Position numbers and translations under genes: made by a program. Shown one piece after another: positions 27,314-36,583 of a DNA stretch of 64,000 nt. The DNA is taken from positions 1 through 64,000 of the forward strand of contig CAMDSH010000012.1 in assembly GCA_945907045.1 (NCBI GenBank), read 5' to 3'. Under the pieces are notes generated by a model that searched no databases, was not told the origin of the DNA, and saw only the letters and a list, made by a program, of their open reading frames with translations. The number at the start of each line of letters is the position of its first letter. Position 1 is the stretch's first letter. Origin of the DNA: Rhizobium sp. Q54 (GTDB lineage: Bacteria; Pseudomonadota; Alphaproteobacteria; Rhizobiales; Xanthobacteraceae).

Positions 27314-28050
27314 ACGCCGCGAGCCGAAATTCCGCCGTGCCGAAACGAGCCATGGTGCTCGCCGCCGGGTTCGGAACGCGCATGCGCCCACTCACGGAGA
27401 AAATTCCGAAATCGCTGGTCAAGGTTTCCGGCAAGGCGCTGATCGATCATGTGCTCGACCGGCTTGGCAATGCGGGCGTCGAGCAAGCGGTGGTGAACGT
27501 GCATCATTTCGCCGATCAGATGGAAAGTCATCTTGGCCAACGCAAAAAACCGCAGGTCGTCATTTCCGACGAACGCGCGAAAATACTCGGCACCGGCGGC
27601 GCGGTGATAAACGCACTCGGAAAATTGGGCGACGCGCCGTTCTTTCATCTCAACGCCGACACCATCTGGATCGACGGCCCGCAGCCCAATCTCGCGCGGC
27701 TGGTCGATGCATTCGATGCGAGTGCGATGGACGCGCTGCTGCTGCTCGCGCCGACCACGGGAAGCATCGGTTATTCGGGACGCGGCGATTACGCCATGGC
27801 GGCGGATGGGCGGCTCACACGCCGCGGCGAGCGCGAGGTTGCGCCCTTCGTCTTCGCGGGAGCGGCGCTGCTCAGCCCCGCGCTGTTCGCTAATGCGCCG
27901 GGAAGCGATTTCGCCCTCACTGAGCTTTTCGACCGCGCCGCGGAAGCCGGGCGGCTCTTTGGCCTGCGGCTCGAAGGCCTGTGGATGCATGTCGGCACCC
28001 CGGATGCGATCACAGCCGCCGAAACGGCGATTGCCGCCAGCACTGTGTAA
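27310..28050 (+). CDS. murU: MurNAc-1-phosphate uridylyltransferase (MurU-like nucleotidyltransferase)
   Basis: MurU converts MurNAc-alpha-1-phosphate to UDP-MurNAc, feeding recycled sugar into peptidoglycan synthesis without MurA. The nucleotidyltransferase signature MVLAAGFGTRMRPLTEKIPKSLVKVSG, the Asp of HLNADTIWID, and GTPDAITAAE at the end are visible. Length is 246 aa. It overlaps the tsaE-amgK stop by 4 bases. Together AmgK and MurU form the recycling shortcut that gives intrinsic fosfomycin tolerance in some Gram-negatives; this effect is inferred, not shown. Confidence 0.92.
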   Translation: MNAASRNSAVPKRAMVLAAGFGTRMRPLTEKIPKSLVKVSGKALIDHVLDRLGNAGVEQAVVNVHHFADQMESHLGQRKKPQVVISDERAKILGTGGAVINALGKLGDAPFFHLNADTIWIDGPQPNLARLVDAFDASAMDALLLLAPTTGSIGYSGRGDYAMAADGRLTRRGEREVAPFVFAGAALLSPALFANAPGSDFALTELFDRAAEAGRLFGLRLEGLWMHVGTPDAITAAETAIAASTV

Positions 28051-28067
28051 TTCCCGCCGCTAAATTT

Positions 28068-28118
28068 GACCCCCACCCTTACCCTCCCCCTTGCAGGGGG
28101 AGGATTGAGGAGGGGGTC
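28068..28118. repeat. C-rich hairpin repeat between murU and addB
   Basis: Outer arms GACCCCC/GGGGGTC enclose CCTCCCCC-TTGCA-GGGGGAGG. The pattern matches the in-frame copy in truB (2895-2932). The open frame assigned to addB in the track runs through this copy (PTLTLPLAGGGLRRG), which is why a later addB start is preferred. Confidence 0.75.
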
Positions 28119-28179
28119 ATTTGCTGCACAAGAGAACTTCAGCCAAGTCGATTGGCCTGACAATCGGTATGATTCGGAA

Positions 28180-31100
28180 ATGGCGAGTCCCATCCCGCGC
28201 GTTTTCAATATACCGGCGTCGGCGCCGTTTCTTCCCGCGCTGATCGCAGCGCTGGTCGAAGGACGGCTGGTGCCGGGCTTTACCGCGCGCGATCCGCTGA
28301 GTCTCACCGCAGCGACGCTTTATCTGCCGACGCGTCGCGCCTGCCGTCTCGCGCGCGATCTTTTCCTCGACGCATTGCAAGGCGACGCCGCCATCCTGCC
28401 GCGCATCCTCGCCATCGGCGATGTGGACGAAGACGAAATCGCATTCGCCGAAGCCGCCATGGATGAATTTTCCGCCGGCGCGCTCGATCTGCCGAAGGCT
28501 ATCGGCGGGTTCGAGCGCCGCGTGGCGCTGGCGCAAATGGTGATCAAGTGGGCCAACTCGCCGGGAATGCGCGGCGCGGCCGGCGCGCCGTTGATTGCCA
28601 GCAGCCCGGCGGCGGCGCTGGCGCTCGCCGACGATCTCGCCCGGCTGATGGACGACATGACCACGCGGCAGGTGCCGTGGGACAAATTCGACGGCCTGGT
28701 GCCGGACGATCTCGACCGCTACTGGCAACTCACGCTGCGGTTTCTGAAAATCCCGCGCGAGACTTGGCCAGCACTGCTTAAAGAACGCGGCGCCATCGAA
28801 CCGGCCGCGCGGCGTGACTTGTTGATCGAGGCGGAAGCAAAACGGCTCGGGCAAATCGACGCGCCGGTGATCGCTGCAGGCTCGACCGGCTCGATGCCGG
28901 CGACCGCTATGCTGCTCGCGACCATCGCCAAACTTCCGCACGGCGCCGTGGTGTTGCCGGGGCTGGACACCAATTTGGATGAGGCGTCGTGGGAAACGAT
29001 TGCGGGCGAAGACACCATCCCGGCACCCGGCCATCCGCAATTCGCCATGCACGCGCTGCTCAAGCGCATCGGCATTGCGCGCGGCGCAGTGGAAACGCTT
29101 ACGCCCGCCGCCGCGCATGGCCGCGAACTCATGGTCTCGGAGGCGTTGCGCCCCGCGGCGACAACCGAGCACTGGCATCAGCGATTGGCAACGCCTGCGT
29201 TCGCAAAACAGGCGGATGCGGCGGTGGCTTCGCTCGCCGTAGTGGAAGCCGCCAATGCCGAGGAAGAAGCGCTCGCCATCGCGGTGGCGCTACGCCAGGC
29301 GTATGAGACACCGGACGCGACCGCAGCTTTAGTGACGCCCGACCGCGCGCTCGCGCGCCGCGTCGGCGCGGCGCTAATGCGCTGGCAAATACAGTTCGAC
29401 GATTCCGGCGGCGACTCGCTCGCCGATACATCTGCCGGCGTGTTCGCGCGGCTTGGCGCTGAAGCAGCGCTCGGCGGCCTCGCGCCGGTTGGCCTGCTGG
29501 CGCTGCTCAAGCATCCGCTGCTGCGCCTCGGCGCGAATGAGGGCGATCATGCGCACGCCATCGCCACGCTGGAGCGCGCAATTTTGCGCGGGCCGCGTCC
29601 GCGTCCCGGCAGTGGCGGGCTTGGTCATGCGCTGGCGAGCTTCCGCGCGGAACTCGAAAAGCTCCGGCGCAAGGAAGCGTCCGAACTGCATCGCTCCGAT
29701 CCGCGCGCCAGTCTTACCAATACCGAACTCGATGCCGCCGCAGCGCTCGTTGAAAAACTGGCAACCGCGCTGAAGCCGCTGGAAAGCATAGGCAAGGCCC
29801 CCCGTGCGTTCGCTGAGATCGGCAAACATCACCGCGATGTTGTCGCAAGCCTTAGCATCGATGCCGATGGTGTCAGCGCTGCATTCAGCGGAACCGCCGG
29901 CGTGAGGCTTGTCGCGGCGTTCGACGACATCGAGCTGCACGGCAAATTCGAAGTCGCTAAGGCGGATTACGCCGAGCTGTTTCACGCCGCCATTGCCGAC
30001 CGTGTTGTGCGCCGGCCGGAAGCAGCCGATGTGCGCATCCGCATTTTCGGCCCGCTGGAATCGCGCCTGCAAAATATAGATCGCATGGTGCTCGGCGGCC
30101 TCGCAGAAGGCGTCTGGCCGCCGGAGGCGCGCAGCGATCCGTGGCTCAGCCGCCCGATGCGCCAGCAACTCGGCCTCGATCCGCCGGAGCGGCGCATCGG
30201 ATTGTCGGCGCACGATTTCGCGCAGGCGCTCGGCGCTAAGCAAGTGATTTTGACCCGCGCCGCGAAAATCGCTGGTGCGCCGACCGTCATGTCGCGTTTC
30301 GTGCAGCGGCTCGCCGCCGTCGCGGGCGAAAAACGCTGGCGCGAAGCGCGCGAAAGAGGTGAAAATTATCTTGTTCTCGCACGTTCACTCGATACGCCTG
30401 CCTCACCGCCAAAGCCCACAGCGCGGCCTGAACCACGGCCGCCGCTCGCAGCACGCCCGCTCGCGCTTTCGGTCACCGCCATCGAGGATTGGCTGCGCGA
30501 TCCCTACACGATCTACGCCAAACACATCTTAAGGCTGATGCCGCTCGATGCCGTCGATACGCCGCCCGGCGCGCGCGACCGCGGCACGGTGATCCACGAA
30601 GCCATCGGCGAGTTCACGCAGAAATTCGCCGGTAAATTGCCTGCCAATCCGGCGGGAGAGCTCATCGCATTGGGCCGTAAGCATTTCGCCGCACTGGAGG
30701 ATTATCCCGAGGCGCAGGCGTTCTGGTGGCCGCGCTTCGAGCGCATCGCAAACTGGTTCGCCGGTTGGGAGCTGGAGCGGCGCGAAAACATCGCCGCGCT
30801 GCACGCGGAAATTCGCGGCGAGATTTCCATTCCGCTCGGCAAACGTGAATTCAAGCTCTCCGCCCGCGCCGACCGCATCGAGCGCCGCACCGACGGCAAC
30901 TATGCCATCCTCGATTACAAAACAGGACGCATTCCCGGCCACGACGAGGTGAAGGTCGGCTTCGCGCCGCAGCTCACGCTGGAAGCTGCGATCCTGCGCG
31001 CGGGCGGTTTTCCTGAAATTCCGCGCGGGGCGTCGGTGTCCGAGCTCGTTTATGTGAGCCTGAAGGGCGACGCCGAGGGCGGCGAAGAGAAGCAAGTGAA

Positions 31101-31311
31101 GCTCAAGGATACTACGGCGGACGACGTCGCCGGCAGCGCGCTGGAAAAACTGCGCGCGCTCGCACTGCGCTTCGAGGATGAAAAGCAAGCCTACGCGTCG
31201 CTCATGCATCCGATGTGGAAGACGCGCTACGGCGACTACGATCACCTCGCGCGCGTGAAGGAATGGTCGCTCAGCGGCGGCGCGGACAGCGACGAGGGAG
31301 GCGGCGAATGA
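28180..31311 (+). CDS. addB: Double-strand break repair protein AddB
   Basis: AddB is the nuclease/structural subunit of the AddAB helicase-nuclease that processes double-strand ends for RecA. The alphaproteobacterial type begins IPRVFNIPASAPFLPALIAAL, has TLYLPTRRACRLARDLF, RLQNIDRMVLGGLAEGVWP in the middle, and a C-terminal RecB-like nuclease (RGTVIHEAIGEF, SARADRIERR, AILDYKTGRIP). ATG 28180 is chosen because the frame upstream to 28066 is repeat-derived; length is then 1043 aa. The stop overlaps addA (ATGA). Confidence 0.93.
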   Translation: MASPIPRVFNIPASAPFLPALIAALVEGRLVPGFTARDPLSLTAATLYLPTRRACRLARDLFLDALQGDAAILPRILAIGDVDEDEIAFAEAAMDEFSAGALDLPKAIGGFERRVALAQMVIKWANSPGMRGAAGAPLIASSPAAALALADDLARLMDDMTTRQVPWDKFDGLVPDDLDRYWQLTLRFLKIPRETWPALLKERGAIEPAARRDLLIEAEAKRLGQIDAPVIAAGSTGSMPATAMLLATIAKLPHGAVVLPGLDTNLDEASWETIAGEDTIPAPGHPQFAMHALLKRIGIARGAVETLTPAAAHGRELMVSEALRPAATTEHWHQRLATPAFAKQADAAVASLAVVEAANAEEEALAIAVALRQAYETPDATAALVTPDRALARRVGAALMRWQIQFDDSGGDSLADTSAGVFARLGAEAALGGLAPVGLLALLKHPLLRLGANEGDHAHAIATLERAILRGPRPRPGSGGLGHALASFRAELEKLRRKEASELHRSDPRASLTNTELDAAAALVEKLATALKPLESIGKAPRAFAEIGKHHRDVVASLSIDADGVSAAFSGTAGVRLVAAFDDIELHGKFEVAKADYAELFHAAIADRVVRRPEAADVRIRIFGPLESRLQNIDRMVLGGLAEGVWPPEARSDPWLSRPMRQQLGLDPPERRIGLSAHDFAQALGAKQVILTRAAKIAGAPTVMSRFVQRLAAVAGEKRWREARERGENYLVLARSLDTPASPPKPTARPEPRPPLAARPLALSVTAIEDWLRDPYTIYAKHILRLMPLDAVDTPPGARDRGTVIHEAIGEFTQKFAGKLPANPAGELIALGRKHFAALEDYPEAQAFWWPRFERIANWFAGWELERRENIAALHAEIRGEISIPLGKREFKLSARADRIERRTDGNYAILDYKTGRIPGHDEVKVGFAPQLTLEAAILRAGGFPEIPRGASVSELVYVSLKGDAEGGEEKQVKLKDTTADDVAGSALEKLRALALRFEDEKQAYASLMHPMWKTRYGDYDHLARVKEWSLSGGADSDEGGGE

Positions 31312-34300
31312 GCGCCGCTGTCCCGAAGGAAGTGCTCGCGCGCCAGCACGAGGCCTCCAATCCCGCCGTCTCCGCATGGGTGTCCGCCAACGCCGGCTCC
31401 GGCAAAACTTACGTTCTGGCGCAACGCGTGATCCGCCTGCTGCTCGCCGGCACCAAGCCTGAGAAAATTCTCTGTCTCACGTTCACCAAGGCCGCCGCCG
31501 CCAATATGGCGAACCGCGTATTCGAAACGCTGGCGGCGTGGACCGCGCTCGACGATACGGCGCTCGATAAAGCCATCCGCGCGATGTCGAATGAAAAGGC
31601 GGACGCCGCACATCGCGCGCTGGCGCGGCGGCTGTTCGCACAGGCGCTGGAGACGCCGGGCGGGCTGAAAGTGCAAACCATCCACGCCTTCTGCACCCGG
31701 CTGCTGCATCAGTTTCCGTTCGAAGCCAACGTCGCCGCGCGCTTCGGCGTGCTCGACGAGGCGACCGAGTCGCAAATGCTGGAACAGCTCACGCTGGATG
31801 TGTTGCTGGAAGGGGCGGGAAATCCGGATTCCGCGCTGGGACGCGCGCTTAACATTGCGGTTTCCAGCGCGGCCGATCAGACGTTCCGCGACATCGTCAA
31901 CGAGGCCATCCGCAAGCGCGATGTGCTCAACCAATGGATCGCGCAAGCGGGCAGCGTCGAGGCGGCGATGGCGCAGCTCTCGCGCATGCTGTCTATCGCG
32001 CCCGACGATACGCTCGCGAAAGTCGAAGCGGAGATCGTCGATGGCCCGTTGCTGCCGTCGTCCGATTGGAGCGCCACGGCCAAGATATTTTCCGAAGGCT
32101 CCGCAAACGACCAGAAGCAAAGCGAGCGTTTGACTGCCGCTGCCGCGGCAACGGGCGCCGCGCGCGCTGAACTTTATCTGTCCGTTTTCTTCACCGGCGA
32201 CGAGAAGCCACGCAAATCCATCATCACCGGACCGCTGGCGAAGAAACATTCCGATCTGGCGCAGCGCCTGAGCGACGAGCAACAGCGCACGATCAAGCTC
32301 GCCGAACGCCGCCGCGCCGTCGCCTGCCGCGAGCGCACAGCCGCGCTGCTCACCATCGCGCATGAAGTGATCGCGCGTTACCGCGCCGAGAAAGACCGGC
32401 GCGGGCTGCTCGACTACGACGACCAGATCGACAAGACGCTGGCGCTGATGAACGATGTCGCGGCCGCCTGGGTGCACTACAAACTCGATCTCGGCATCGA
32501 TCATGTGCTGATCGACGAGGCGCAGGACACCAGCCCGAAACAATGGGCGATCATATCAAAGCTGGTGTCGGAATTCACGGCGGGCGCGGGCGCGCGCAAC
32601 TTCAAGCGCTCGATGTTCGCGGTCGGCGATGACAAACAATCCATATTTTCGTTCCAGGGCGCGGCGCCGGAAGCGTTCGCGAACAAGCGCGGCGATTTCA
32701 AGCGCGACTATGAAGCCGGCGGGCTTCCCTTCGAGGCGATCGAGTTCAAGTATTCGTTTCGTTCGTCGCAGATCGTGCTCGACGCGGTCGATACGGTTTT
32801 CAGGCAACCGGCGGCGCATCGCGGCCTGACCGCCGATCCGGCGCCGACCGCGCACACCGCCGTGCGCGACAAGGCGCCGGGCCTCGTCGAAATCTGGCCG
32901 CTAGTCGAACCGGATGAAACGGCCAAGGTCGAAGCCTGGGACACGCCGTTCGACACGACGTCGGAAACAAGCCCGCGCGTGAAACTGGCGGGCAAGATCG
33001 CCGCCAACGTGAAAACATGGATCGCGCGCGGCGACATGGTTGGCGACGGCGGTGCGCGTCATGGCGTGACGCCCGGCGACATTCTCGTTCTCGTGAGGCA
33101 ACGGGGTCCGCTGTTCGAGGCGATCATCCGCGCGCTCAAGAACGCGCAAATTCCCGTGGCCGGCGCCGACCGGCTAGTGCTCACCGAACACATCGCGGTG
33201 ATGGATTTGATGGCGCTCGCGGACGCATTACTGCTGCCGGGCGATGATCTTGCGCTGGCGACCGTGCTCAAGAGTCCGCTGTTCGGCCTCAACGACGATC
33301 ATCTTTTCAAGCTGGCGTGGAATCGCAAAACCTCGCTGCGCGATTCATTAATCGCAAAGGCGGGCGACGACCCGCTGTTCGCGCAGGCCGCCGTGCGACT
33401 CGAACGCATGAACGAAGCCGCGCGTCGCGAAACGCCGTTCGCCTTCTATGCGGGAGTGCTCGGCGCGGAAGAAGGCCGCAAGCGTTTTCTGGCGCGGCTC
33501 GGCTTTGAAGCCGCCGACGTGCTCGATGAATTCCTCAACCTCGCGCTCGACTACGAGCGCCGCATGACGCCCTCGCTGCAGGGCTTTGTCGCCTGGCTGC
33601 GCAGCGTGAATTCGCAGATCAAGCGCGACATGGAAATTACGCGCGACGAAGTGCGGGTGATGACGGTGCATGGCGCCAAGGGACTGGAAGCGCCGGTCGT
33701 GATCCTCGCCGACACCACCGCGCCGCCAAGCGGGCCGTCGCAACGCAAACCAAGACTGCTGGAATTACCCGCTGTGGATGCGCCGCCGGATACGCCGAAC
33801 CGCTTCGTGTGGTCGGCGCGCAAGGATGACGATGTCGCGGTCATCGCCACTGCGCGTGAGGCCGCCGCGCAAGCTTCCGAAGATGAATACCGCCGCCTGC
33901 TTTACGTCGCGATGACGCGCGCCGCCGACCGGCTGGTGATCTGCGGCGCGGTTGGCGCGCGCGGCAAGCCGGATGGCTGCTGGTATGATCTGATGTTCGC
34001 GGCGCTCGAGCCGGCGTCCGTCAAGGAACCCGCAGACGACAAAGACGGCGAAGTCTGGCGTTTCCGCAAAGGGCCGCCGGACACGGAAAAATCCGCCGGA
34101 ACAAAAGCTGCGGCGGCAGTAGCCGTCAAGCAACCGGACTGGCTGCGGCAAATCGTAAAGCCGGAAATGCCATCGTTCGTGACGATGGCGCCGTCGAGCG
34201 CCCACGACGACGATAAGTTTTCACCAAAGAAAGCCGAAGGCGCGCGCGAGCGGAAAGAAGCGCTGGCGCGTGGAACGCTCATTCACCGGCTGCTGCAATC

Positions 34301-34781
34301 GCTGCCCGAAATTACATCCGACCGCCGTGCCGGGGCCGCGCAACGTTATCTCGCACGCAACGCAACCGAATTCACCGCTGAGCAAACCAAATCGATGACC
34401 GCGCAAGTCCTCGCGCTGTTGAACGATGCCCGCTTCGCCCCGCTGTTCGCTGCGGGAAGCCGCGCCGAGGTGCCGATCGTCGGCCGCCTCGCGCGTACGG
34501 GCCTGCCAACCATTCTGGTGTCCGGCCAGGTCGACCGTCTTATCGTGACCGGAACGGAAATCCTGATCGCCGACTACAAGACGAATCGCCCCGCGCCGCG
34601 CAAGACCGAAGACGTGCCCACGGGCTACGTGCGGCAGCTCGCGCTGTACCGCGCCGTGCTGGCGAAATTATTTCCCAAGCACACCCTGCGCGCGGTGCTC
34701 GTTTGGACCGATGTACCTGATTTAATGGAGATTTCAGCCGCCGCGCTGGATGCCGCGATGACGCAGGTCACCAGCGCGTGA
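31308..34781 (+). CDS. addA: Double-strand break repair helicase AddA
   Basis: AddA is the UvrD-like 3'-5' helicase/nuclease of AddAB. Walker A is VSANAGSGKTYVLAQR, motif II VLIDEAQDTSP, motif III GDDKQSIFSFQGA, motif V VMTVHGAKGLEAPVVILAD, motif VI RRLLYVAMTRAADRL, and the C-terminal nuclease has RGTLIHRLLQSL and GQVDRLIVTGTEILIADYKTNR. ATG 31308 overlaps the addB stop; the track start 31215 lies within addB. The product is 1157 aa, a normal length. Confidence 0.95.
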   Translation: MSAAVPKEVLARQHEASNPAVSAWVSANAGSGKTYVLAQRVIRLLLAGTKPEKILCLTFTKAAAANMANRVFETLAAWTALDDTALDKAIRAMSNEKADAAHRALARRLFAQALETPGGLKVQTIHAFCTRLLHQFPFEANVAARFGVLDEATESQMLEQLTLDVLLEGAGNPDSALGRALNIAVSSAADQTFRDIVNEAIRKRDVLNQWIAQAGSVEAAMAQLSRMLSIAPDDTLAKVEAEIVDGPLLPSSDWSATAKIFSEGSANDQKQSERLTAAAAATGAARAELYLSVFFTGDEKPRKSIITGPLAKKHSDLAQRLSDEQQRTIKLAERRRAVACRERTAALLTIAHEVIARYRAEKDRRGLLDYDDQIDKTLALMNDVAAAWVHYKLDLGIDHVLIDEAQDTSPKQWAIISKLVSEFTAGAGARNFKRSMFAVGDDKQSIFSFQGAAPEAFANKRGDFKRDYEAGGLPFEAIEFKYSFRSSQIVLDAVDTVFRQPAAHRGLTADPAPTAHTAVRDKAPGLVEIWPLVEPDETAKVEAWDTPFDTTSETSPRVKLAGKIAANVKTWIARGDMVGDGGARHGVTPGDILVLVRQRGPLFEAIIRALKNAQIPVAGADRLVLTEHIAVMDLMALADALLLPGDDLALATVLKSPLFGLNDDHLFKLAWNRKTSLRDSLIAKAGDDPLFAQAAVRLERMNEAARRETPFAFYAGVLGAEEGRKRFLARLGFEAADVLDEFLNLALDYERRMTPSLQGFVAWLRSVNSQIKRDMEITRDEVRVMTVHGAKGLEAPVVILADTTAPPSGPSQRKPRLLELPAVDAPPDTPNRFVWSARKDDDVAVIATAREAAAQASEDEYRRLLYVAMTRAADRLVICGAVGARGKPDGCWYDLMFAALEPASVKEPADDKDGEVWRFRKGPPDTEKSAGTKAAAAVAVKQPDWLRQIVKPEMPSFVTMAPSSAHDDDKFSPKKAEGARERKEALARGTLIHRLLQSLPEITSDRRAGAAQRYLARNATEFTAEQTKSMTAQVLALLNDARFAPLFAAGSRAEVPIVGRLARTGLPTILVSGQVDRLIVTGTEILIADYKTNRPAPRKTEDVPTGYVRQLALYRAVLAKLFPKHTLRAVLVWTDVPDLMEISAAALDAAMTQVTSA

Positions 34782-34788
34782 GAGCGCC

Positions 34789-34817
34789 TTGACGGTCCGG
34801 GGTCGCGTTCATAGGTT
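34789..34817 (+). promoter_or_regulatory. Sigma-70-type promoter candidate for trxA
   Basis: TTGACG, a 17-base spacer and TAGGTT lie just after the addA stop and about 55 bases before the trxA ATG. Five of six bases match at -35 and the spacing is ideal, so trxA probably has its own promoter. Confidence 0.5.
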
Positions 34818-34870
34818 CTGCCCTCCACTGGCGCTGCGAGTCGCGCCGTTTCCACGAACAGAGGTGTTTC

Positions 34871-35191
34871 ATGGCCGTCGGCAAGGTTTCTGACGCGAGC
34901 TTCGAACTGGACGTGCTCAAATCGAGCGGGCCGGTGGTAGTCGATTTTTGGGCCGAATGGTGCGGCCCGTGCAAGCAGATCGCGCCGGCGCTGGAAGAAA
35001 TCGCGGGCGCCATGGGCGACAAGGTGAAGATCGTCAAGCTCAACGTCGACGAGAATCCCGGCACCGCGGCGAAATACGGCATCATGTCGATCCCGACGCT
35101 GATGCTGTTCAAGAACGGCGAGGTCGCCTCGCGCCAGGTCGGCTCCGCGCCGAAGCAGAAGCTGCAGCAGTGGATCAGCGGCGCTGTGTGA
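34871..35191 (+). CDS. trxA: Thioredoxin
   Basis: Thioredoxin reduces protein disulfides in the cytoplasm. The active site WCGPC lies in [23 protein letters not shown], with the cis-Pro in [13 protein letters not shown] and a 106-residue length. No signal peptide is present. AGAGGTG before ATG is a good ribosome-binding site. A strong terminator follows 25 bases downstream. Location after addA is common in Rhizobiales. Confidence 0.97.
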   Translation: MAVGKVSDASFELDVLKSSGPVVVDFWAEWCGPCKQIAPALEEIAGAMGDKVKIVKLNVDENPGTAAKYGIMSIPTLMLFKNGEVASRQVGSAPKQKLQQWISGAV

Positions 35192-35216
35192 CCCCGCCGG
35201 CACTGGAAGATTTTCA

Positions 35217-35247
35217 ACGGCCGGCCTCATCGCCGGCCGTTTTATTT
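35217..35247. terminator. Terminator between trxA and folC
   Basis: A 9-bp stem ACGGCCGGC/GCCGGCCGT with loop CTCATC is followed on the plus strand by TTTATTTT. It ends trxA; folC converges from the right and its stop lies 10 bases beyond. Confidence 0.85.
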
Positions 35248-35256
35248 TGGGCGATG

Positions 35257-36576
35257 CTAGAGCGGCGGCGTTCCGTTCTGCGCCAGCACTTCACCGGCCA
35301 GATAGAGCGAGCCGGTGATGAGAATGCGCGGCGGCGGATCGAGATCGAGCTTGGCCGCCGCGATGAGCGCGTCCTTGAGATTGTCGCGGCTGGTAGCGCC
35401 AAGCCCGATGGCGCGCGCGGTCCCGGCGACAGTCTCCGCCGGCAAGCCCTTGTCCTGATGCGGCACCGGCACCGCGATCACGCGGCGCGCAAGGCCAGAA
35501 AAATTCCGCAGGAAACTTTCGCTGTCCTTGGTCGACAGCATTCCGACGATCAGCACCAGCGGGCGCGACACGCGCTCTTCCAGATCGGCCAACGCCGCCG
35601 CGACCGCGCGTCCGCCTTCCGGATTATGCCCGCCGTCAAGCCACAGCTCGCTGCCTTTTGGTGCAAGTTCGACCAGGCTTCCATGCGTAAGCCGCTGCAG
35701 ACGCGCCGGCCAGTCGGCCTTGACGATTCCGGTCTCGAACGCAGCCTGCGGAATTTTGAACTGCTTGATCGCGCGTAACGTCGCGATAGCGAGCCCGGCG
35801 TTCTCGAACTGATGGCGGCCGTAAAGTTTCGGCGCCGGCAGATCGAGCAGGCCCGCCTCGTCCTGATAGACCAGCCGCCCGCGCTCTTCCGTCGCGGTCC
35901 AATGCTCGCCCGCAACGCTTATGGGCGCTTCCAGCCGCGCGGCCCTGCGCTCGATCACGCTGAGCGCGTCGCGATGCTGCGCGGCGACAATGACGGGCAC
36001 GCTTTTTTTGATAATGCCGGCTTTTTCCGTGGCGATCTGGTCGATGCTGCCGCCGAGATATTCGGTGTGGTCGAGCGCAATCGGCGTAATCACAGTGGCA
36101 AGCGGGCGCTCAATTACGTTGGTGGCGTCGAGCCGCCCGCCCATGCCAACTTCGAGCAGCAGCACATCGGCGGGATGGCGCGCGAACAGCACAAGGCCGA
36201 CGGCGGTGGTGATTTCGAACACCGTGATCGGCGCTCCGGCATTGGCGCGCTCACACTCTTCCAGCGTGCGCGCCAATTCGGCATCCGTCACCAGCTCGCC
36301 GCCATTCGGACCGGCCAACCGGAAACGCTCGTTGAAGCGCACCAGATGCGGCGAGGTGTAAACGTGCACGCGCTTGCCGGCGGCTTCGAGCATCGCGCGC
36401 AGGAACGCGATAGTCGAACCCTTACCATTGGTGCCTGCGACATGGATGACCGGCGGCAATTGCCGTTCCGGATGTCCGAGCGCATCGAGAATGCGCAACA
36501 CCCGGTCGAGCGAGAGATCGATGAGTTTGGGATGCAGCGCGGTCAGCCGCGCGACGATGGCATCGACGGACGTCAT
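35257..36576 (-). CDS. folC: Bifunctional folylpolyglutamate / dihydrofolate synthase
   Basis: FolC joins Glu to dihydropteroate and extends the polyglutamate tail of folates. Mur-ligase-like motifs are VIHVAGTNGKGSTIAFLRAMLEAAG (P-loop), YTSPHLVRFNERF, LLEVGMGGRLDATN, TPIALDHTEYLG with the metal-binding residues, and LDGGHNPEGGRAVAAAL. Length 439 aa. It follows accD with a 7-base gap, as in many alphaproteobacteria, so accD-folC is probably one transcript. Confidence 0.96.
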   Translation of the reverse strand: MTSVDAIVARLTALHPKLIDLSLDRVLRILDALGHPERQLPPVIHVAGTNGKGSTIAFLRAMLEAAGKRVHVYTSPHLVRFNERFRLAGPNGGELVTDAELARTLEECERANAGAPITVFEITTAVGLVLFARHPADVLLLEVGMGGRLDATNVIERPLATVITPIALDHTEYLGGSIDQIATEKAGIIKKSVPVIVAAQHRDALSVIERRAARLEAPISVAGEHWTATEERGRLVYQDEAGLLDLPAPKLYGRHQFENAGLAIATLRAIKQFKIPQAAFETGIVKADWPARLQRLTHGSLVELAPKGSELWLDGGHNPEGGRAVAAALADLEERVSRPLVLIVGMLSTKDSESFLRNFSGLARRVIAVPVPHQDKGLPAETVAGTARAIGLGATSRDNLKDALIAAAKLDLDPPPRILITGSLYLAGEVLAQNGTPPL

Positions 36577-36583
36577 CGCAACG

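Noticed and set aside
34782-34870. Additional small gene between addA and trxA
   Set aside because: The gap is 89 bp and is explained by a promoter and ribosome-binding site; no open frame of useful length.
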